A stretch of DNA of 64,000 bases from assembly GCF_000379685.1 (NCBI RefSeq), contig NZ_KB903249.1:538795-602794 (forward strand), in the 5' to 3' direction. Within the stretch, counting starts at the first letter, position 1. Each line of letters starts with the position of its first letter. Position numbers and translations under genes: made by a program. This document shows positions 49,444-58,296 of the stretch, one piece after another. Under the pieces are notes generated by a model. The model was not told the DNA's origin. It saw nothing but the letters and a program-made list of their open reading frames with translations, and did no database searches. Source of the DNA: Catelliglobosispora koreensis DSM 44566. Lineage in GTDB: Bacteria; Actinomycetota; Actinomycetes; Mycobacteriales; Micromonosporaceae.

Positions 49444-50556
49444 ATGGACAACATCCCGCTGGTGCACGCGAGCCTGGGCGACACGGAACTAGCCGCGGTC
49501 AAAGAAGTCTTCGCCTCAGGCTGGCCCGCAGGCCAAGGCCCACAAGGCAAAGCGCTAGAGCAGGAGCTGGCCCAGCGCTACGGTGCCGCCGGCGCGGTCG
49601 CGCTGAGCAACTGCGGCGCCGCCCTGCACCTGGCGATGCTCGCCCTGGGCGTGCAGCCAGGAGATGAAGTCATCGTTGCCGACTTCACCTTCCCCGCACC
49701 CGCGCACGCGGTGAAATACGTCGGCGCTACACCGGTGTTCGCCGACGTGCGCCCCGACACCGGAACCATCGATCCGCAAGCGGTTGCCGATCTCATCAGT
49801 CCGCGCACGGTGGGGATCATCGCTGTGGACACGGTCGGCCTGCCCGCCGACTACGCCGAACTGCACACCTTAGCTGACCGCCATGGACTGTTCGTTGTGG
49901 AGGACGCGGCCTGTTCCGTGGGCGCCACCTATCGCGGACAGCAAGCCGGTGCGCTGGCGCCCGTGGCCTGTCTGTCTTTCCACGGGCGCAAGGGAGCCAC
50001 CAGCGGCGAGGGCGGGGCATTGCTTACCGCCGATGCGCAACTGGCCGCCCACGCGCGCATCCGCTCCTCGTTTGGCATCGGGAGCATCTTCGACCAGGCT
50101 CAGATCGTCGGCCTGCCGATCCCGGTGTTCACCGAAATCGCTCTAGGCGGCAGCGAAGCTCTCGTCGCTGGCCTCGACGCCGGCGCCGATGATTACCTCG
50201 GCAAACCTTTCGAAATAGGGGAGTTGCTGGCCCGAACGCGCGCCTTAAGCCGTCGGGCACTAGATGACGCGCAAGTAATTCCGCTGGGCGCGGCGCAATT
50301 AGACATCGCACAACGTGGTGTACAGCTGCCCAGTGGGGATTTCGTCAGTCTGTCGGGCCGTGAGTTCGCGCTGATCCGTTCGCTCGCTAAGGGTCCACGT
50401 GCCGTCCACAGCCGAAACCAGTTGCGCAGCCGGGTGTTTGACGGCGCGGATTCTGAGTCCATAGTGGACACTTACGTGCACTACCTGCGGCGCAAGCTGG
50501 GGCCTGGCATTGTGCGCACCGTGCACGGGCTTGGCTATCAGATTGGCGCTCTGTGA
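49444..50556 (+). CDS. Chimeric gene: truncated DegT aminotransferase fused to OmpR-type regulator tail
   Basis: A 370-aa open frame joining two unrelated proteins. Residues 1-232 are a DegT/DnrJ/EryC1 aminotransferase, with PLP Lys183 in HGRKGATSGEGG, ending at FTEI where the family normally continues GHNYKLSDI. Residues 234-262 are only the end of a receiver domain (GGSEALVAGLDAGADDYLGKPFEIGELLARTRALSRR); the phosphorylated Asp is missing. Residues 275-370 are a complete winged-helix DNA-binding domain (LSGREFALIRSLAKGP, VDTYVHYLRRKLG, TVHGLGYQIG). The junction near 50140 looks like a deletion that removed about 150 residues of the enzyme, the regulator N-terminus and any genes between. Confidence 0.9.
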   Translation: MDNIPLVHASLGDTELAAVKEVFASGWPAGQGPQGKALEQELAQRYGAAGAVALSNCGAALHLAMLALGVQPGDEVIVADFTFPAPAHAVKYVGATPVFADVRPDTGTIDPQAVADLISPRTVGIIAVDTVGLPADYAELHTLADRHGLFVVEDAACSVGATYRGQQAGALAPVACLSFHGRKGATSGEGGALLTADAQLAAHARIRSSFGIGSIFDQAQIVGLPIPVFTEIALGGSEALVAGLDAGADDYLGKPFEIGELLARTRALSRRALDDAQVIPLGAAQLDIAQRGVQLPSGDFVSLSGREFALIRSLAKGPRAVHSRNQLRSRVFDGADSESIVDTYVHYLRRKLGPGIVRTVHGLGYQIGAL

Positions 50557-51506
50557 GCCGAACGCGTCAGGGCCGGGACGGCTGCGTCCTGCGCCGACTA
50601 CGCCTATGCGTGGCGACCAGTGCGGCGGCCGCGATCAGCGCCCTTGTCCTGCTGCTCAGTGGCCTGGCCTTGCTGCTCATTGAGCGGCATCACCAGTCCA
50701 CTGTGGAGCGATCCGCCGGCCACGCTACTGTGACGGTGAGTGTTGCCGGGCTGATGGGCCTGATCGGGGCAGTGTTCACGGGCGTGAAGTTAGCGAAGCG
50801 AGTGGTGTATCCGGTCGCGGATCTGCTGGACCGGCGCTGCCGGTTCGTCGAGGACACCAGCCACGAGTTGCGGGCACCGCTTACCCGGCTCTATATGCGC
50901 AGTCAGGTTCTGTTGCAGCGGGCCGATCAGCTGCCCGCGCCGGTCGCCGCGGAGCTGCGCCGGATGCGAGCCGATACCCGTGAACTCAGTGATGTCCTAG
51001 ATGACGTGCTGCGTGGCGCGCGGTTACGTGCCGGCGGGCCACATGATGAGCCGATCGACCTAGCCGAGGTCGCCGCCGATCTGCTCACGGCGGAGGCCGG
51101 GCGCCTTCACCGGCGAGGGCTGGTGGCCGATCTCGATATCAAACCTGAGCCGCTGGTTGTTCTGGGCGTCAGGCCCGCCCTGAGGCGGATGTTATCTGCG
51201 TTGGTAGACAACGCGATTGGGCACACCGGGCCGGCGGGACGCATCGTCATTTCCGTCGCGCCAGCCGACCGTGGCCGGTCAGTCGAACTGGTCGTCGAGG
51301 ACTCGGGCGTGGGTTTCGATCCAGCCGAAAGCGCCGTCATCTTCGGCCGTTTCGAGCGCGGCTCGGCGGGCCGCGGGCAGCGGTTCGGGATCGGTCTCGC
51401 GCTGGCCCGCGATGTCATCGAAAGTCACGGTGGCACGGTCGTCGCCGCGAGCGAGCCCGGCCACGGTGCACGGTTCACGGTTCGGCTGCCCGCGGCACCC
51501 AGATAG
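50553..51506 (+). CDS. Two-component sensor histidine kinase
   Basis: A 317-aa OmpR-class kinase. Two membrane helices (residues about 20-43 and 60-80) enclose a tiny 16-residue sensor loop. H box FVEDTSHELRAPLTRL with phosphorylated His104; N box ALVDNAIGHTG; G1 DSGVGFD; G2 FGIGLALARD. GTG start overlaps the regulator stop (GTGA). Its original partner is the regulator whose receiver is now lost, so normal phosphotransfer to it cannot occur. Confidence 0.9.
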   Translation: MSRTRQGRDGCVLRRLRLCVATSAAAAISALVLLLSGLALLLIERHHQSTVERSAGHATVTVSVAGLMGLIGAVFTGVKLAKRVVYPVADLLDRRCRFVEDTSHELRAPLTRLYMRSQVLLQRADQLPAPVAAELRRMRADTRELSDVLDDVLRGARLRAGGPHDEPIDLAEVAADLLTAEAGRLHRRGLVADLDIKPEPLVVLGVRPALRRMLSALVDNAIGHTGPAGRIVISVAPADRGRSVELVVEDSGVGFDPAESAVIFGRFERGSAGRGQRFGIGLALARDVIESHGGTVVAASEPGHGARFTVRLPAAPR

Positions 51507-51606
51507 TCACGCTCTCTAAGAAAATTCTGAGACGCGTTCCCAACTATCGACATGTGCAAGTTTGTCGACACTCCAAACAAACCTGTCGATTGAAGGGAAA
51601 GAAACT

Positions 51607-53190
51607 ATGCAACAGCAAGTGATCGAGCGCGCTTCACTATCTCAGTCCGTACAGGCGCTGGACCACCTTTCCGATCACGACCGCGAGCGGTTTTGGCGCT
51701 TCGGGCAAGGGCCCGTGATGACCGTGCCGGACACCCATATTCACCGCCCCTTCGAGCGCTACGCGGCTATTCAGCCTGATGCCGTCGCTGCCGAGCATCG
51801 CGGCGAGACCATCACCTACGCCGAACTGAACCGCCAGGCGAACCGGCTTGCCACCACGCTTGCCGGGTACGGCGTCCGGCCGGGAGACAATGTCGCCGTC
51901 TTCGTGCGCCGTGGCATCCCGATGCTTGTCGGGATACTCGGGGTGCTCAAAGCGGGTGGCGCCTACGTGCCGCAGGACGCCGCCCTGGCTCCGCCCGCCC
52001 ATCTGCGCCACGTGATAGACACCGCGGCGACCCGCGTCATCCTGACCGAGTCCAGCGTCGCCCACCATGTTCCTTTGCCCGCCGGGCATCATCTGATCCA
52101 CCTCGACACTTTGATGGCTCATCCGCTCAATGACGACACGTTTCGCTTACGGGCACCGGTGAGTCCTGGGGAGAACTGCTACGTGCTGTTCACCTCTGGC
52201 ACCACAGGAAAGCCCAATGGGGTCGTGGTCACGCATCGCAACGTATGCAACATCCTGCTCACCGCGCCCGGAAACCTCGGCATCCGTCCAGGTTGGACGG
52301 TGGCGCAGTTGCTCAACGTGGCCTTCGACATGGCGGCCTGGGAGATTCTCGGTTGCCTCAGCAATGGCGGCACCCTCGCGATTAGAGGCGACGACGTCGC
52401 CGCGGCGGCTGAGCGGGCCGACGTCATCATCGCGACCCCAACCGTGCTGAGTGCACTTGATCCTGGGCGGTGCGAATCGGTAAAGGTAGTCGCGGTGGCG
52501 GGGGAACCGTGCCCTGCCTCGCTGGCGGATCAGTGGGCGACCCGGTGCGCGTTCTATAACGGCTGCGGCCCAACCGAAACCACCATCGTCAACACGATGC
52601 ACCTTCACGATGCGGCACGTCAGCTCACCATTGGGCGGCCGACTCCCAACAACACGGTTTATGTCCTCGACCCGGCCGGGCGCCCATGCCGTATCGGCGA
52701 GATTGGGGAGATGTGGGCCGGGGGCGACGGCGTGTCAGCCGGCTATGTGGGCAACCCAGCCTTGAACGCGGAACGCTATGTCCCGGATCCGTTTCTTGGC
52801 GGCGGCCGGCTCATGTTCCGCACGCGCGACCTGGGGCACTGGACTCATGATGGCCGGTTGGAGCACCTCGGGCGTACCGACGACCAGGTCAAGGTCCGGG
52901 GATTTCGGGTGGAGCTGGATTCGGTCTCGGCCATTTTGGAATCGGTACCCGGCTGTCAGCGAGCTGTCACCCTCAAGCTCGACGACCGCAACCTCGTGTC
53001 CTTCGTCGCGCCAAGCCATGTCGACCCGCAGACGGCCCGCCAGGCGGTGGCTAACGCGCTGCCGTATTACTGCGTCCCGGCGGCCATCTATGCCTTACCG
53101 GCTCTGCCCGAGACTAGCCGAGGAAAGATCGACAAAGCGGCGCTGCGGCAGATGGCCATCGCCGACGCCCAGTTGGAGCACGTGGCATGA
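51607..53190 (+). CDS. Stand-alone NRPS-type adenylation enzyme
   Basis: A 527-aa amino-acid-type adenylation protein without a carrier domain. Core motifs: LTSGTTGKPNG-like (FTSGTTGKPNGVVVTH), NVAFDMAAWEIL, NGCGPTETTI, GVSAGYVGNPALNAERY, and the catalytic Lys in SRGKIDK. The pocket begins D-M-W, so an aliphatic or aromatic substrate is possible. ATG 51607 with GAAGGG upstream. Its stop overlaps the next gene (ATGA). Free adenylation enzymes paired with a membrane reductase-like partner are known in fungi; whether this pair is related is a guess. Confidence 0.87.
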   Translation: MQQQVIERASLSQSVQALDHLSDHDRERFWRFGQGPVMTVPDTHIHRPFERYAAIQPDAVAAEHRGETITYAELNRQANRLATTLAGYGVRPGDNVAVFVRRGIPMLVGILGVLKAGGAYVPQDAALAPPAHLRHVIDTAATRVILTESSVAHHVPLPAGHHLIHLDTLMAHPLNDDTFRLRAPVSPGENCYVLFTSGTTGKPNGVVVTHRNVCNILLTAPGNLGIRPGWTVAQLLNVAFDMAAWEILGCLSNGGTLAIRGDDVAAAAERADVIIATPTVLSALDPGRCESVKVVAVAGEPCPASLADQWATRCAFYNGCGPTETTIVNTMHLHDAARQLTIGRPTPNNTVYVLDPAGRPCRIGEIGEMWAGGDGVSAGYVGNPALNAERYVPDPFLGGGRLMFRTRDLGHWTHDGRLEHLGRTDDQVKVRGFRVELDSVSAILESVPGCQRAVTLKLDDRNLVSFVAPSHVDPQTARQAVANALPYYCVPAAIYALPALPETSRGKIDKAALRQMAIADAQLEHVA

Positions 53191-54506
53191 CCACGACTAT
53201 CTCCGCGCCCGCTACCGTCGAGGAAATTGTCCTGCCTCCGGTGACCTCTTTACCGAAGCGGATTTTCAAGCATCCCCGGCTGATGCACCACAACCGCCTG
53301 GCAGCCCTGGTTCTGGCGGCGAACGTGCCCCTGCTCGTACGCGCGCTTACCGAAGGCCTCGGCCTGGCCGCCATGTCCGGCGTTGTCCTGGCGAACTTCG
53401 CGCTGGCGATTCTTATCCGCCAGCAGTATGTCATCAATGTGCTGTTCTGGCTCGCGACCCGTGCGCCCGTCCACTGGCCATTGAGGATCCGGTGGACCCT
53501 GGCGAAGGTGTATCACTTCGGTGGCCTGCACGTTGGCGGTGCCCTTGCCGGGACACTGTGGTTCCTCATCCTCACGGTGTCGCTGACGCTCGCGGCGATT
53601 CGCCGTGACCCGGCCATCTCAGCGAACCAGATCGTGATTTCGTGCGCACTGCTGATAGTTTTGCTGACGATGGTCGTCATGGCGCGGCCGGGCTACCGGG
53701 CCAAGCGGCACAACCGGTTTGAGCTGATGCACCGCTTCGGCGGCTGGACCGCCCTGTTCCTGTTCTGGGCTCAGACTGTCCTATTAGTTCGATCCGGTCC
53801 AGGCGTCAGTTTGCTGAGCGCACCGCAGATCTGGGTGCTGGCCTTGCTCACCTTCAGCATCGCCTTGCCGTGGCTACGGTTACGCAAGGTTCCGGTGCGC
53901 GTCACCAGACCGTCAAGCCATGTGGCACTGGCTCACTTCACGTATGGGGTGACGCCGTTCGCCGGATCGTCTACCGCGGTTAGCCGCCGCCCATTGCTTG
54001 AATGGCACTCGTTCGCCAATGTGCCTTCCCCGGGCGAGCCCGGCTTTCGGCTCACCATCTCGCGGGCCGGTGACTGGACCGGATCGTTCATCGACGAAAT
54101 GCCATCGCATGTTTGGGTCAAAGGCATTACTACGGCTGGGGTGGCCAACATCGAAACGCTTTTCTCCAAAGTGGTTTATGTGGCTACCGGTAGCGGCATC
54201 GGGCCGGTTCTGCCGCATCTGCTGGCGCGCAAGGTGCCATCGCGGCTGGTTTGGGCAACCCGCAGCCCCCGGATCACATACGGCGACGCGCTAGTTGACG
54301 AAATCCTTTCCTGTCAGCAAGACGCGACCGTCTGGGACACCGCCGAGCACGGAAAGCCTGACATGGTGCGGCTGGCCTACGAGGCGTATGTGGCTTTCGG
54401 CGCCGAAGCCGTCATCTGCATCTCGAACAAGAAGCTGACCTGGGAAGTCGTGCACGGCCTCGAACGCCGGGGAATCCCGGCCTACGGCGCGATTTGGGAC
54501 TCCTGA
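53187..54506 (+). CDS. Membrane protein with ferredoxin-reductase-like C-terminal domain
   Basis: A 439-aa protein. Residues about 40-240 hold about six hydrophobic helices with conserved His ([26 protein letters not shown]), resembling ferric-reductase/haem-b membrane domains. Residues about 250-439 look like the FAD- and NAD(P)-binding half: [38 protein letters not shown] (nucleotide loop GSGIGP). It could carry electrons across the membrane or reduce the adenylated substrate of the neighbouring enzyme. Translationally coupled to the adenylation gene and 17 bases before an enoyl-CoA hydratase. Confidence 0.7.
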   Translation: MTTTISAPATVEEIVLPPVTSLPKRIFKHPRLMHHNRLAALVLAANVPLLVRALTEGLGLAAMSGVVLANFALAILIRQQYVINVLFWLATRAPVHWPLRIRWTLAKVYHFGGLHVGGALAGTLWFLILTVSLTLAAIRRDPAISANQIVISCALLIVLLTMVVMARPGYRAKRHNRFELMHRFGGWTALFLFWAQTVLLVRSGPGVSLLSAPQIWVLALLTFSIALPWLRLRKVPVRVTRPSSHVALAHFTYGVTPFAGSSTAVSRRPLLEWHSFANVPSPGEPGFRLTISRAGDWTGSFIDEMPSHVWVKGITTAGVANIETLFSKVVYVATGSGIGPVLPHLLARKVPSRLVWATRSPRITYGDALVDEILSCQQDATVWDTAEHGKPDMVRLAYEAYVAFGAEAVICISNKKLTWEVVHGLERRGIPAYGAIWDS

Positions 54507-54523
54507 CCGAGAGGGGCAAAGCC

Positions 54524-55291
54524 ATGAAATACCTCAAGATTGAACAGCACCACCGCGTCGCCACCGTCACCCTTCACCGGCCAGAGGTGCTCAACGCGCT
54601 CAACACCGAGCTGATGACCGAACTGGTCGACACACTGCGCCCCCTCGACCGCGACCCTGACATCGGCTGTTTCGTCATCACCGGTTCGGCACGTGCCTTC
54701 GCCGCCGGTGCCGACATCCGGGAAATGGCCCCGAAGTCCGCGGTGGAGATGTTCACCGAAGACTTCTTCGCCGGCTGGGATGGCTTCGCCGCGTTGCGTA
54801 CGCCCAAAATCGCGGCCGTGGCCGGATATGCCCTCGGCGGCGGTTGCGAGCTGGCCATGATGTGCGACCTCATTTTCGCCGCGGACACTGCCAAGTTCGG
54901 GCAACCGGAAATCACGCTCGGTGTCATCCCGGGCATCGGCGGAACACAGCGCCTGACAAGGCTTGTCGGCAAAGCGAAAGCCATGGATATGATCCTGACT
55001 GGACGGTTGATGGACGCCGCCGAGGCGGAACGGGCTGGTCTGGTCGCACGGGTCTTTCCAGCGGAAGCGTTGCTGTCAGAAACGATGGCCGTGGCCGGGA
55101 AGATCGCCACTTTCGGCAAAACAGCTGTCATGGCGGCTCGCGAAACGGTGGACCGGGCCCTGGAAGTCGGTCTGCGAGAAGGACTGCTCTTCGAACGGCG
55201 TGTGTTCCACTCGCTATTCGCCAGCGAAGACCAAACCGAAGGGATGCGCGCGTTTTTGGAGAAGCGGCCGGCCGAGTTCACCGGCCGATGA
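54524..55291 (+). CDS. Enoyl-CoA hydratase/isomerase family (crotonase)
   Basis: A 255-aa crotonase: [20 protein letters not shown] (oxyanion hole one), [50 protein letters not shown] containing the catalytic Glu pair region (E in GCEL and PEI). It matches canonical short-chain enoyl-CoA hydratase closely. ATG 54524 follows GAGAGGGG. Third gene of the adenylation-reductase-hydratase trio. Confidence 0.93.
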   Translation: MKYLKIEQHHRVATVTLHRPEVLNALNTELMTELVDTLRPLDRDPDIGCFVITGSARAFAAGADIREMAPKSAVEMFTEDFFAGWDGFAALRTPKIAAVAGYALGGGCELAMMCDLIFAADTAKFGQPEITLGVIPGIGGTQRLTRLVGKAKAMDMILTGRLMDAAEAERAGLVARVFPAEALLSETMAVAGKIATFGKTAVMAARETVDRALEVGLREGLLFERRVFHSLFASEDQTEGMRAFLEKRPAEFTGR

Positions 55292-55366
55292 CGGCTAGCA
55301 CACCGGCCGGGTGTGGTGAGCGCCCGGCCAGTCTGACACTTTGTCGCTTGAAATAGGCTGACGCTC

Positions 55367-55759
55367 ATGCACCTTGAGCTCACAGCGATCATTGTCGATG
55401 ATTATGACGAGGCCATTAGATTCTTTGTTGATGCGCTTGGATTCGAACTGGCAGAAGACTCGCCGTCGCTGACGAATGACGGCCGCGCCAAACGCTGGGT
55501 CGTCGTCCGCCCGCCCGGTGGGCAAACAGGCATCCTTCTCGCCCAGGCCGACGGGCAGCGTCAGGCCGATGCCGTCGGTAACCAGGTCGCTGGCCGTGTC
55601 GGGTTCTTTCTGCGGGTAGAGGACTTCGATGCCGCGTACCAGCGAATGGTTGATGCTGGCGTGAAGTTCGTCAGCCCGGCCCGCTCGGAACCCTATGGTC
55701 GCGTAGCGGTGTTCCTCGACATCGCCGGCAACCGATGGGATCTACTTGGCCCTGCGTAA
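55367..55759 (+). CDS. VOC family protein
   Basis: A 130-aa VOC protein: LTAIIVDDYDEAIRFFVDALGFEL, WVVVRPPGGQTGILLAQ, VGFFLRVEDFDAAYQRMVDAGVKF, GRVAVFLDIAGNRWDLLGP. It belongs to the glyoxalase-superfamily group with an ATG start and no strong ribosome site. Its last 18 bases overlap the convergent TetR gene. Confidence 0.88.
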   Translation: MHLELTAIIVDDYDEAIRFFVDALGFELAEDSPSLTNDGRAKRWVVVRPPGGQTGILLAQADGQRQADAVGNQVAGRVGFFLRVEDFDAAYQRMVDAGVKFVSPARSEPYGRVAVFLDIAGNRWDLLGPA

Positions 55760-56488
55760 CGGTTTGGTGGTGGCACGCTCGTCGATGAGACTGGCGAGCC
55801 CGCGCAGGATCTGTTCGAGGCCGAACGCCCACGAGTTGTCGGCGGGCGCGTTTCGCGCGTCGTCGAGGGCTGCCAGGATGTGCGGGAACTGGTTGTGGTT
55901 GCGGCGCATCAGTTCGCCGATGTCGCCGCGGGTGCGGCGATCGCTGGTCCACGGCTGCGTGCCTGAGAGCGCGGCGACCTGACTGTTGCGGATGTGTCCA
56001 CTTAGGACGAAGACGGCGTCAATCTTCTCGGCGCCGAGCAGCGGCGTACCGTCGAAGGCACTTAAGGCGCTTTCGGTCCAGCCGATCTCACGCGGGCCGA
56101 TCGCCCGGTCGCCGACGGTCGCGGTGGGAAGCCATGGGTGGCGGCGCCACGTGCCGCGCATGAGTTCGGCCCAGTGTTCGATGCGGGGGCGCCATCCGCC
56201 TTCGATAGCGCTGAGGTCGGGCGGGTCGCCCACGGCCATCTCAATCATGACCGCGACGAGCTCGGCCTTGTTGGTCAAATGGCGGTACAGCGCCATTTTG
56301 GTGACGTCGAGGCTGGCCGCCACGCGCTGCATGGACACGCCTTCAATGCCTTCGGCATCGGCCATCTCAATGGCGGCGGTGGCGATGCGGTCGACGGTAA
56401 GGGCTAGCCGCGGTTGTTTGACCGGCCGTTCACGCAGCCCCCAGAGAAACTCGGCACCTGCGCGGCCCGCGTCATCCTGGTCTGCCAT
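55742..56488 (-). CDS. TetR/AcrR family transcriptional regulator
   Basis: A 248-aa repressor. The N-terminal helix-turn-helix is VDRIATAAIEMADAEGIEGVSMQRVAASLDVTKMALYRHLTNKAEL (residues 28-72); the remaining helical ligand-binding domain is of the TetR_C type (IEHWAELMRGTWRRHPWL). Divergent from the RibD-like gene. Candidate autoregulatory repeats lie at 56567 and upstream. It is the only TetR in the window. Confidence 0.92.
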   Translation of the reverse strand: MADQDDAGRAGAEFLWGLRERPVKQPRLALTVDRIATAAIEMADAEGIEGVSMQRVAASLDVTKMALYRHLTNKAELVAVMIEMAVGDPPDLSAIEGGWRPRIEHWAELMRGTWRRHPWLPTATVGDRAIGPREIGWTESALSAFDGTPLLGAEKIDAVFVLSGHIRNSQVAALSGTQPWTSDRRTRGDIGELMRRNHNQFPHILAALDDARNAPADNSWAFGLEQILRGLASLIDERATTKPLRRAK

Positions 56489-56537
56489 TCGCTGTTCCTC
56501 TCGGCCGGAAGCTTGGGGCTTGCCGCCGCCGCGCTCG

Positions 56538-56572
56538 TGTGTCTACAGTATCCAAAGTATCCGGCGGACACA
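56538..56572. promoter_or_regulatory. Repeat-containing operator region of TetR/RibD-like pair
   Basis: TGTGTC (56538-56543) and GACACA (56567-56572) bracket direct repeats AGTATCC (56547-56553 and 56556-56562) in the divergent promoter region. Confidence 0.4.
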
Positions 56573-56644
56573 AGATAGCCGCCAGATACTCAGATTGGCT
56601 ACGGACACCAGCGTCCTGCCTGGCCATACCGAAGGAGAACCGAC

Positions 56645-57178
56645 ATGGGGAGCATCAAGTCCGGCCTGTTCATCTCGCTCGACGGCGTGATCGAGTCACC
56701 GGAGACGTGGCACTTCAGCTACTTCAACGATGAGATGGGGGAGGCAGTCGGCGCGCTCATGGCCACCGACGCCATGCTCCTGGGCCGCGTGACTTACGAC
56801 GGGTTCGCCGCGTACTGGCCGAGTGCCGACCCGGAGGACCCGTTCACCAAGCAGATGAACGAAGCCCAGAAGTACGTGGTGTCCAATAGCCTCACTCACG
56901 CCGACTGGCAGAACACCACCGTCATCACTGGCGACGATGTATATGACCAGCTGCGCGCTCTGAAGGCAGACAAGGACCTGGGCATCTCCGGCAGCGCCAA
57001 GCTCGTGCAAAACCTTTTGGCCGCAGGCGTACTCGATGAGCTGCACCTGCTCGTGCATCCCGTCGTAGTGGGCGCCGGGCAGCGGCTGTTCGACGGCTCG
57101 GGCAAGATTCCGCTGAAGCTGGTCAGCTCGAAGACCTTCAGCACCGGTGTGCTGCACCTGGTTTATGCCAACGAATAG
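56645..57178 (+). CDS. Dihydrofolate reductase family (RibD C-terminal) protein
   Basis: A 177-aa NADPH-dependent reductase-fold protein: LFISLDGVIESPETWHF, LLGRVTYDGFAAYWP, YVVSNSLTHADWQNTTVI, DLGISGSAKLVQNLLAAGVLDELHLLVHPVVVGAGQRLF. It is the YyaP/YwjB-like group, widespread in actinobacteria and often regulated by a neighbouring TetR. Substrate unknown. ATG 56645 behind GGAGAA. Confidence 0.9.
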   Translation: MGSIKSGLFISLDGVIESPETWHFSYFNDEMGEAVGALMATDAMLLGRVTYDGFAAYWPSADPEDPFTKQMNEAQKYVVSNSLTHADWQNTTVITGDDVYDQLRALKADKDLGISGSAKLVQNLLAAGVLDELHLLVHPVVVGAGQRLFDGSGKIPLKLVSSKTFSTGVLHLVYANE

Positions 57179-57225
57179 TCCACTGAGCCCGGGTGAGGCA
57201 AGGGCAACCTGCCGCACCCGGGCTG

Positions 57226-57858
57226 TTAGCCGTGTTCCCGGCTGAGGCCGAGGGTGGCGATAAGGTCTTCGTGAAGCTCGAACCACACGCGGTGGCAGGA
57301 GTCGATGTCGGTGTGGTCGACCCATCTGCCGTCGCCGTCGCGGGCGCGTTGCATGGCTGCGGTGAAGCGTGTGTCGTACCCACTGAATCGGTTGAGGATT
57401 TTCTCCAGCCGGTGAGCCAGCGGCGTCAAAGCACCGGCGAGGAAAGCCAATTCCCCGATAACGGCTGCGTCCCAATCCGGATCGCTGTGGTCGTTCACCG
57501 CGAGCGGGTCGCTCGGGGTGGGACGCAACTGCCAGTTGGTGCAGGCGTGCAGCAGACGGCCGTTGAGCGGGAGGAAGTCTTCGTGGATCTGCTGAACCTC
57601 AGTCACCGCACCGGTTTCGGCGAGTTCGGCCGCGAGCTGACGTTCGTTTTCGGCTCTGCCTCGCTCGGTTAACGACCAGCCACTAAGGCCCGCGAAGGAA
57701 GCATGGCTCACCCAGCCGTATGCCTCAGCGTCGCCAAGGATCTCTTCGGTTTCGGCCAAGCCGGTGCCAAAACGGTGCGCGGCCGCGGCGGTGTCGGCGA
57801 AACCGGCGAGGCGAACCGCGTGCAGCACAAGAAGTTCGCTGGGGGACTGCCGGGTCAC
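57226..57858 (-). CDS. Transcriptional-regulator-like protein linked to PEP-utilising gene
   Basis: A 210-aa protein with an N-terminal winged-helix-like segment (SELLVLHAVRLAGFADTAAAAHRFGTGLAETEEILGDAEAYGWVSHASFAGLSGWSLTERGR) and a helical C-terminal half. GTG 57858 overlaps the stop of the upstream HTH gene and follows GGGAGC. Similar proteins are found beside genes for PEP/pyruvate-binding enzymes in actinobacteria; their role is not settled. Confidence 0.7.
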   Translation of the reverse strand: MTRQSPSELLVLHAVRLAGFADTAAAAHRFGTGLAETEEILGDAEAYGWVSHASFAGLSGWSLTERGRAENERQLAAELAETGAVTEVQQIHEDFLPLNGRLLHACTNWQLRPTPSDPLAVNDHSDPDWDAAVIGELAFLAGALTPLAHRLEKILNRFSGYDTRFTAAMQRARDGDGRWVDHTDIDSCHRVWFELHEDLIATLGLSREHG

Positions 57859-58241
57859 GAATCTGCTCCCTGCCGTGAAGTGAGCCGCGTGAAGTGCTGC
57901 TGGCAGGCCTGTGGTGAGTTGAATCCCATCGCGTCGGCGATTTGGGCCCACGTCAGACCGGCGCTGCGGGCGGCAAACAACAATCCCGATTCGAGCCCAT
58001 CGACCTCGGCGCGTGCGGCGGGCAGCAAAGCCAAAGCGCTCATAAGGTCTTGCGGCTCAAGGCTGGCCGAACGCCACAGGGCGAACTGCGCGAGGTCAAC
58101 TGCCGACGGCGCAACGGAAGCGGGCCGCCACGGCCGTGGGGCGATGTCTTTCGCGCCGAGGCGCCGCAGGTGCTGACTGGCTTCCCGCTCACGGTTGGCT
58201 TGCGCTTGATCTGCTCTGGCGGCGTCTTCCTTGCGAGGCAT
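57855..58241 (-). CDS. Helix-turn-helix DNA-binding protein
   Basis: A 128-aa regulator: a basic N-terminus, then DLAQFALWRSASLEPQDLMSALALLPAARAEVDGLESGLLFAARSAGLTWAQIADAMGFNSPQACQQHFTRL, in which TWAQIADAMGFNSPQA is the recognition helix region. It lies immediately beside a strong palindrome and divergent from the PEP-utilising gene, so it probably controls it and itself. The start is uncertain (ATG 58241 or 58256). Confidence 0.75.
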   Translation of the reverse strand: MPRKEDAARADQAQANREREASQHLRRLGAKDIAPRPWRPASVAPSAVDLAQFALWRSASLEPQDLMSALALLPAARAEVDGLESGLLFAARSAGLTWAQIADAMGFNSPQACQQHFTRLTSRQGADS

Positions 58242-58258
58242 GCCATCAGCATGCATAC

Positions 58259-58287
58259 TCAACAAAACGTTGTCAACATTTTGTTGA
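58259..58287. promoter_or_regulatory. Palindromic operator between regulator and PEP-utilising gene
   Basis: TCAACAAAA (58259-58267) and TTTTGTTGA (58279-58287) are exact complements; GTTGTCAAC lies between them. It lies within 20 bases of both starts. Confidence 0.75.
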
Positions 58288-58296
58288 AGGTGTCGG

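Noticed and set aside
55742-56488. The TetR gene as the repressor of the ACGAGTGTCT sites
   Set aside because: Its own promoter region has AGTATCC repeats and no ACGAGTGTCT palindrome, and it is 30 kb away; no positive link.
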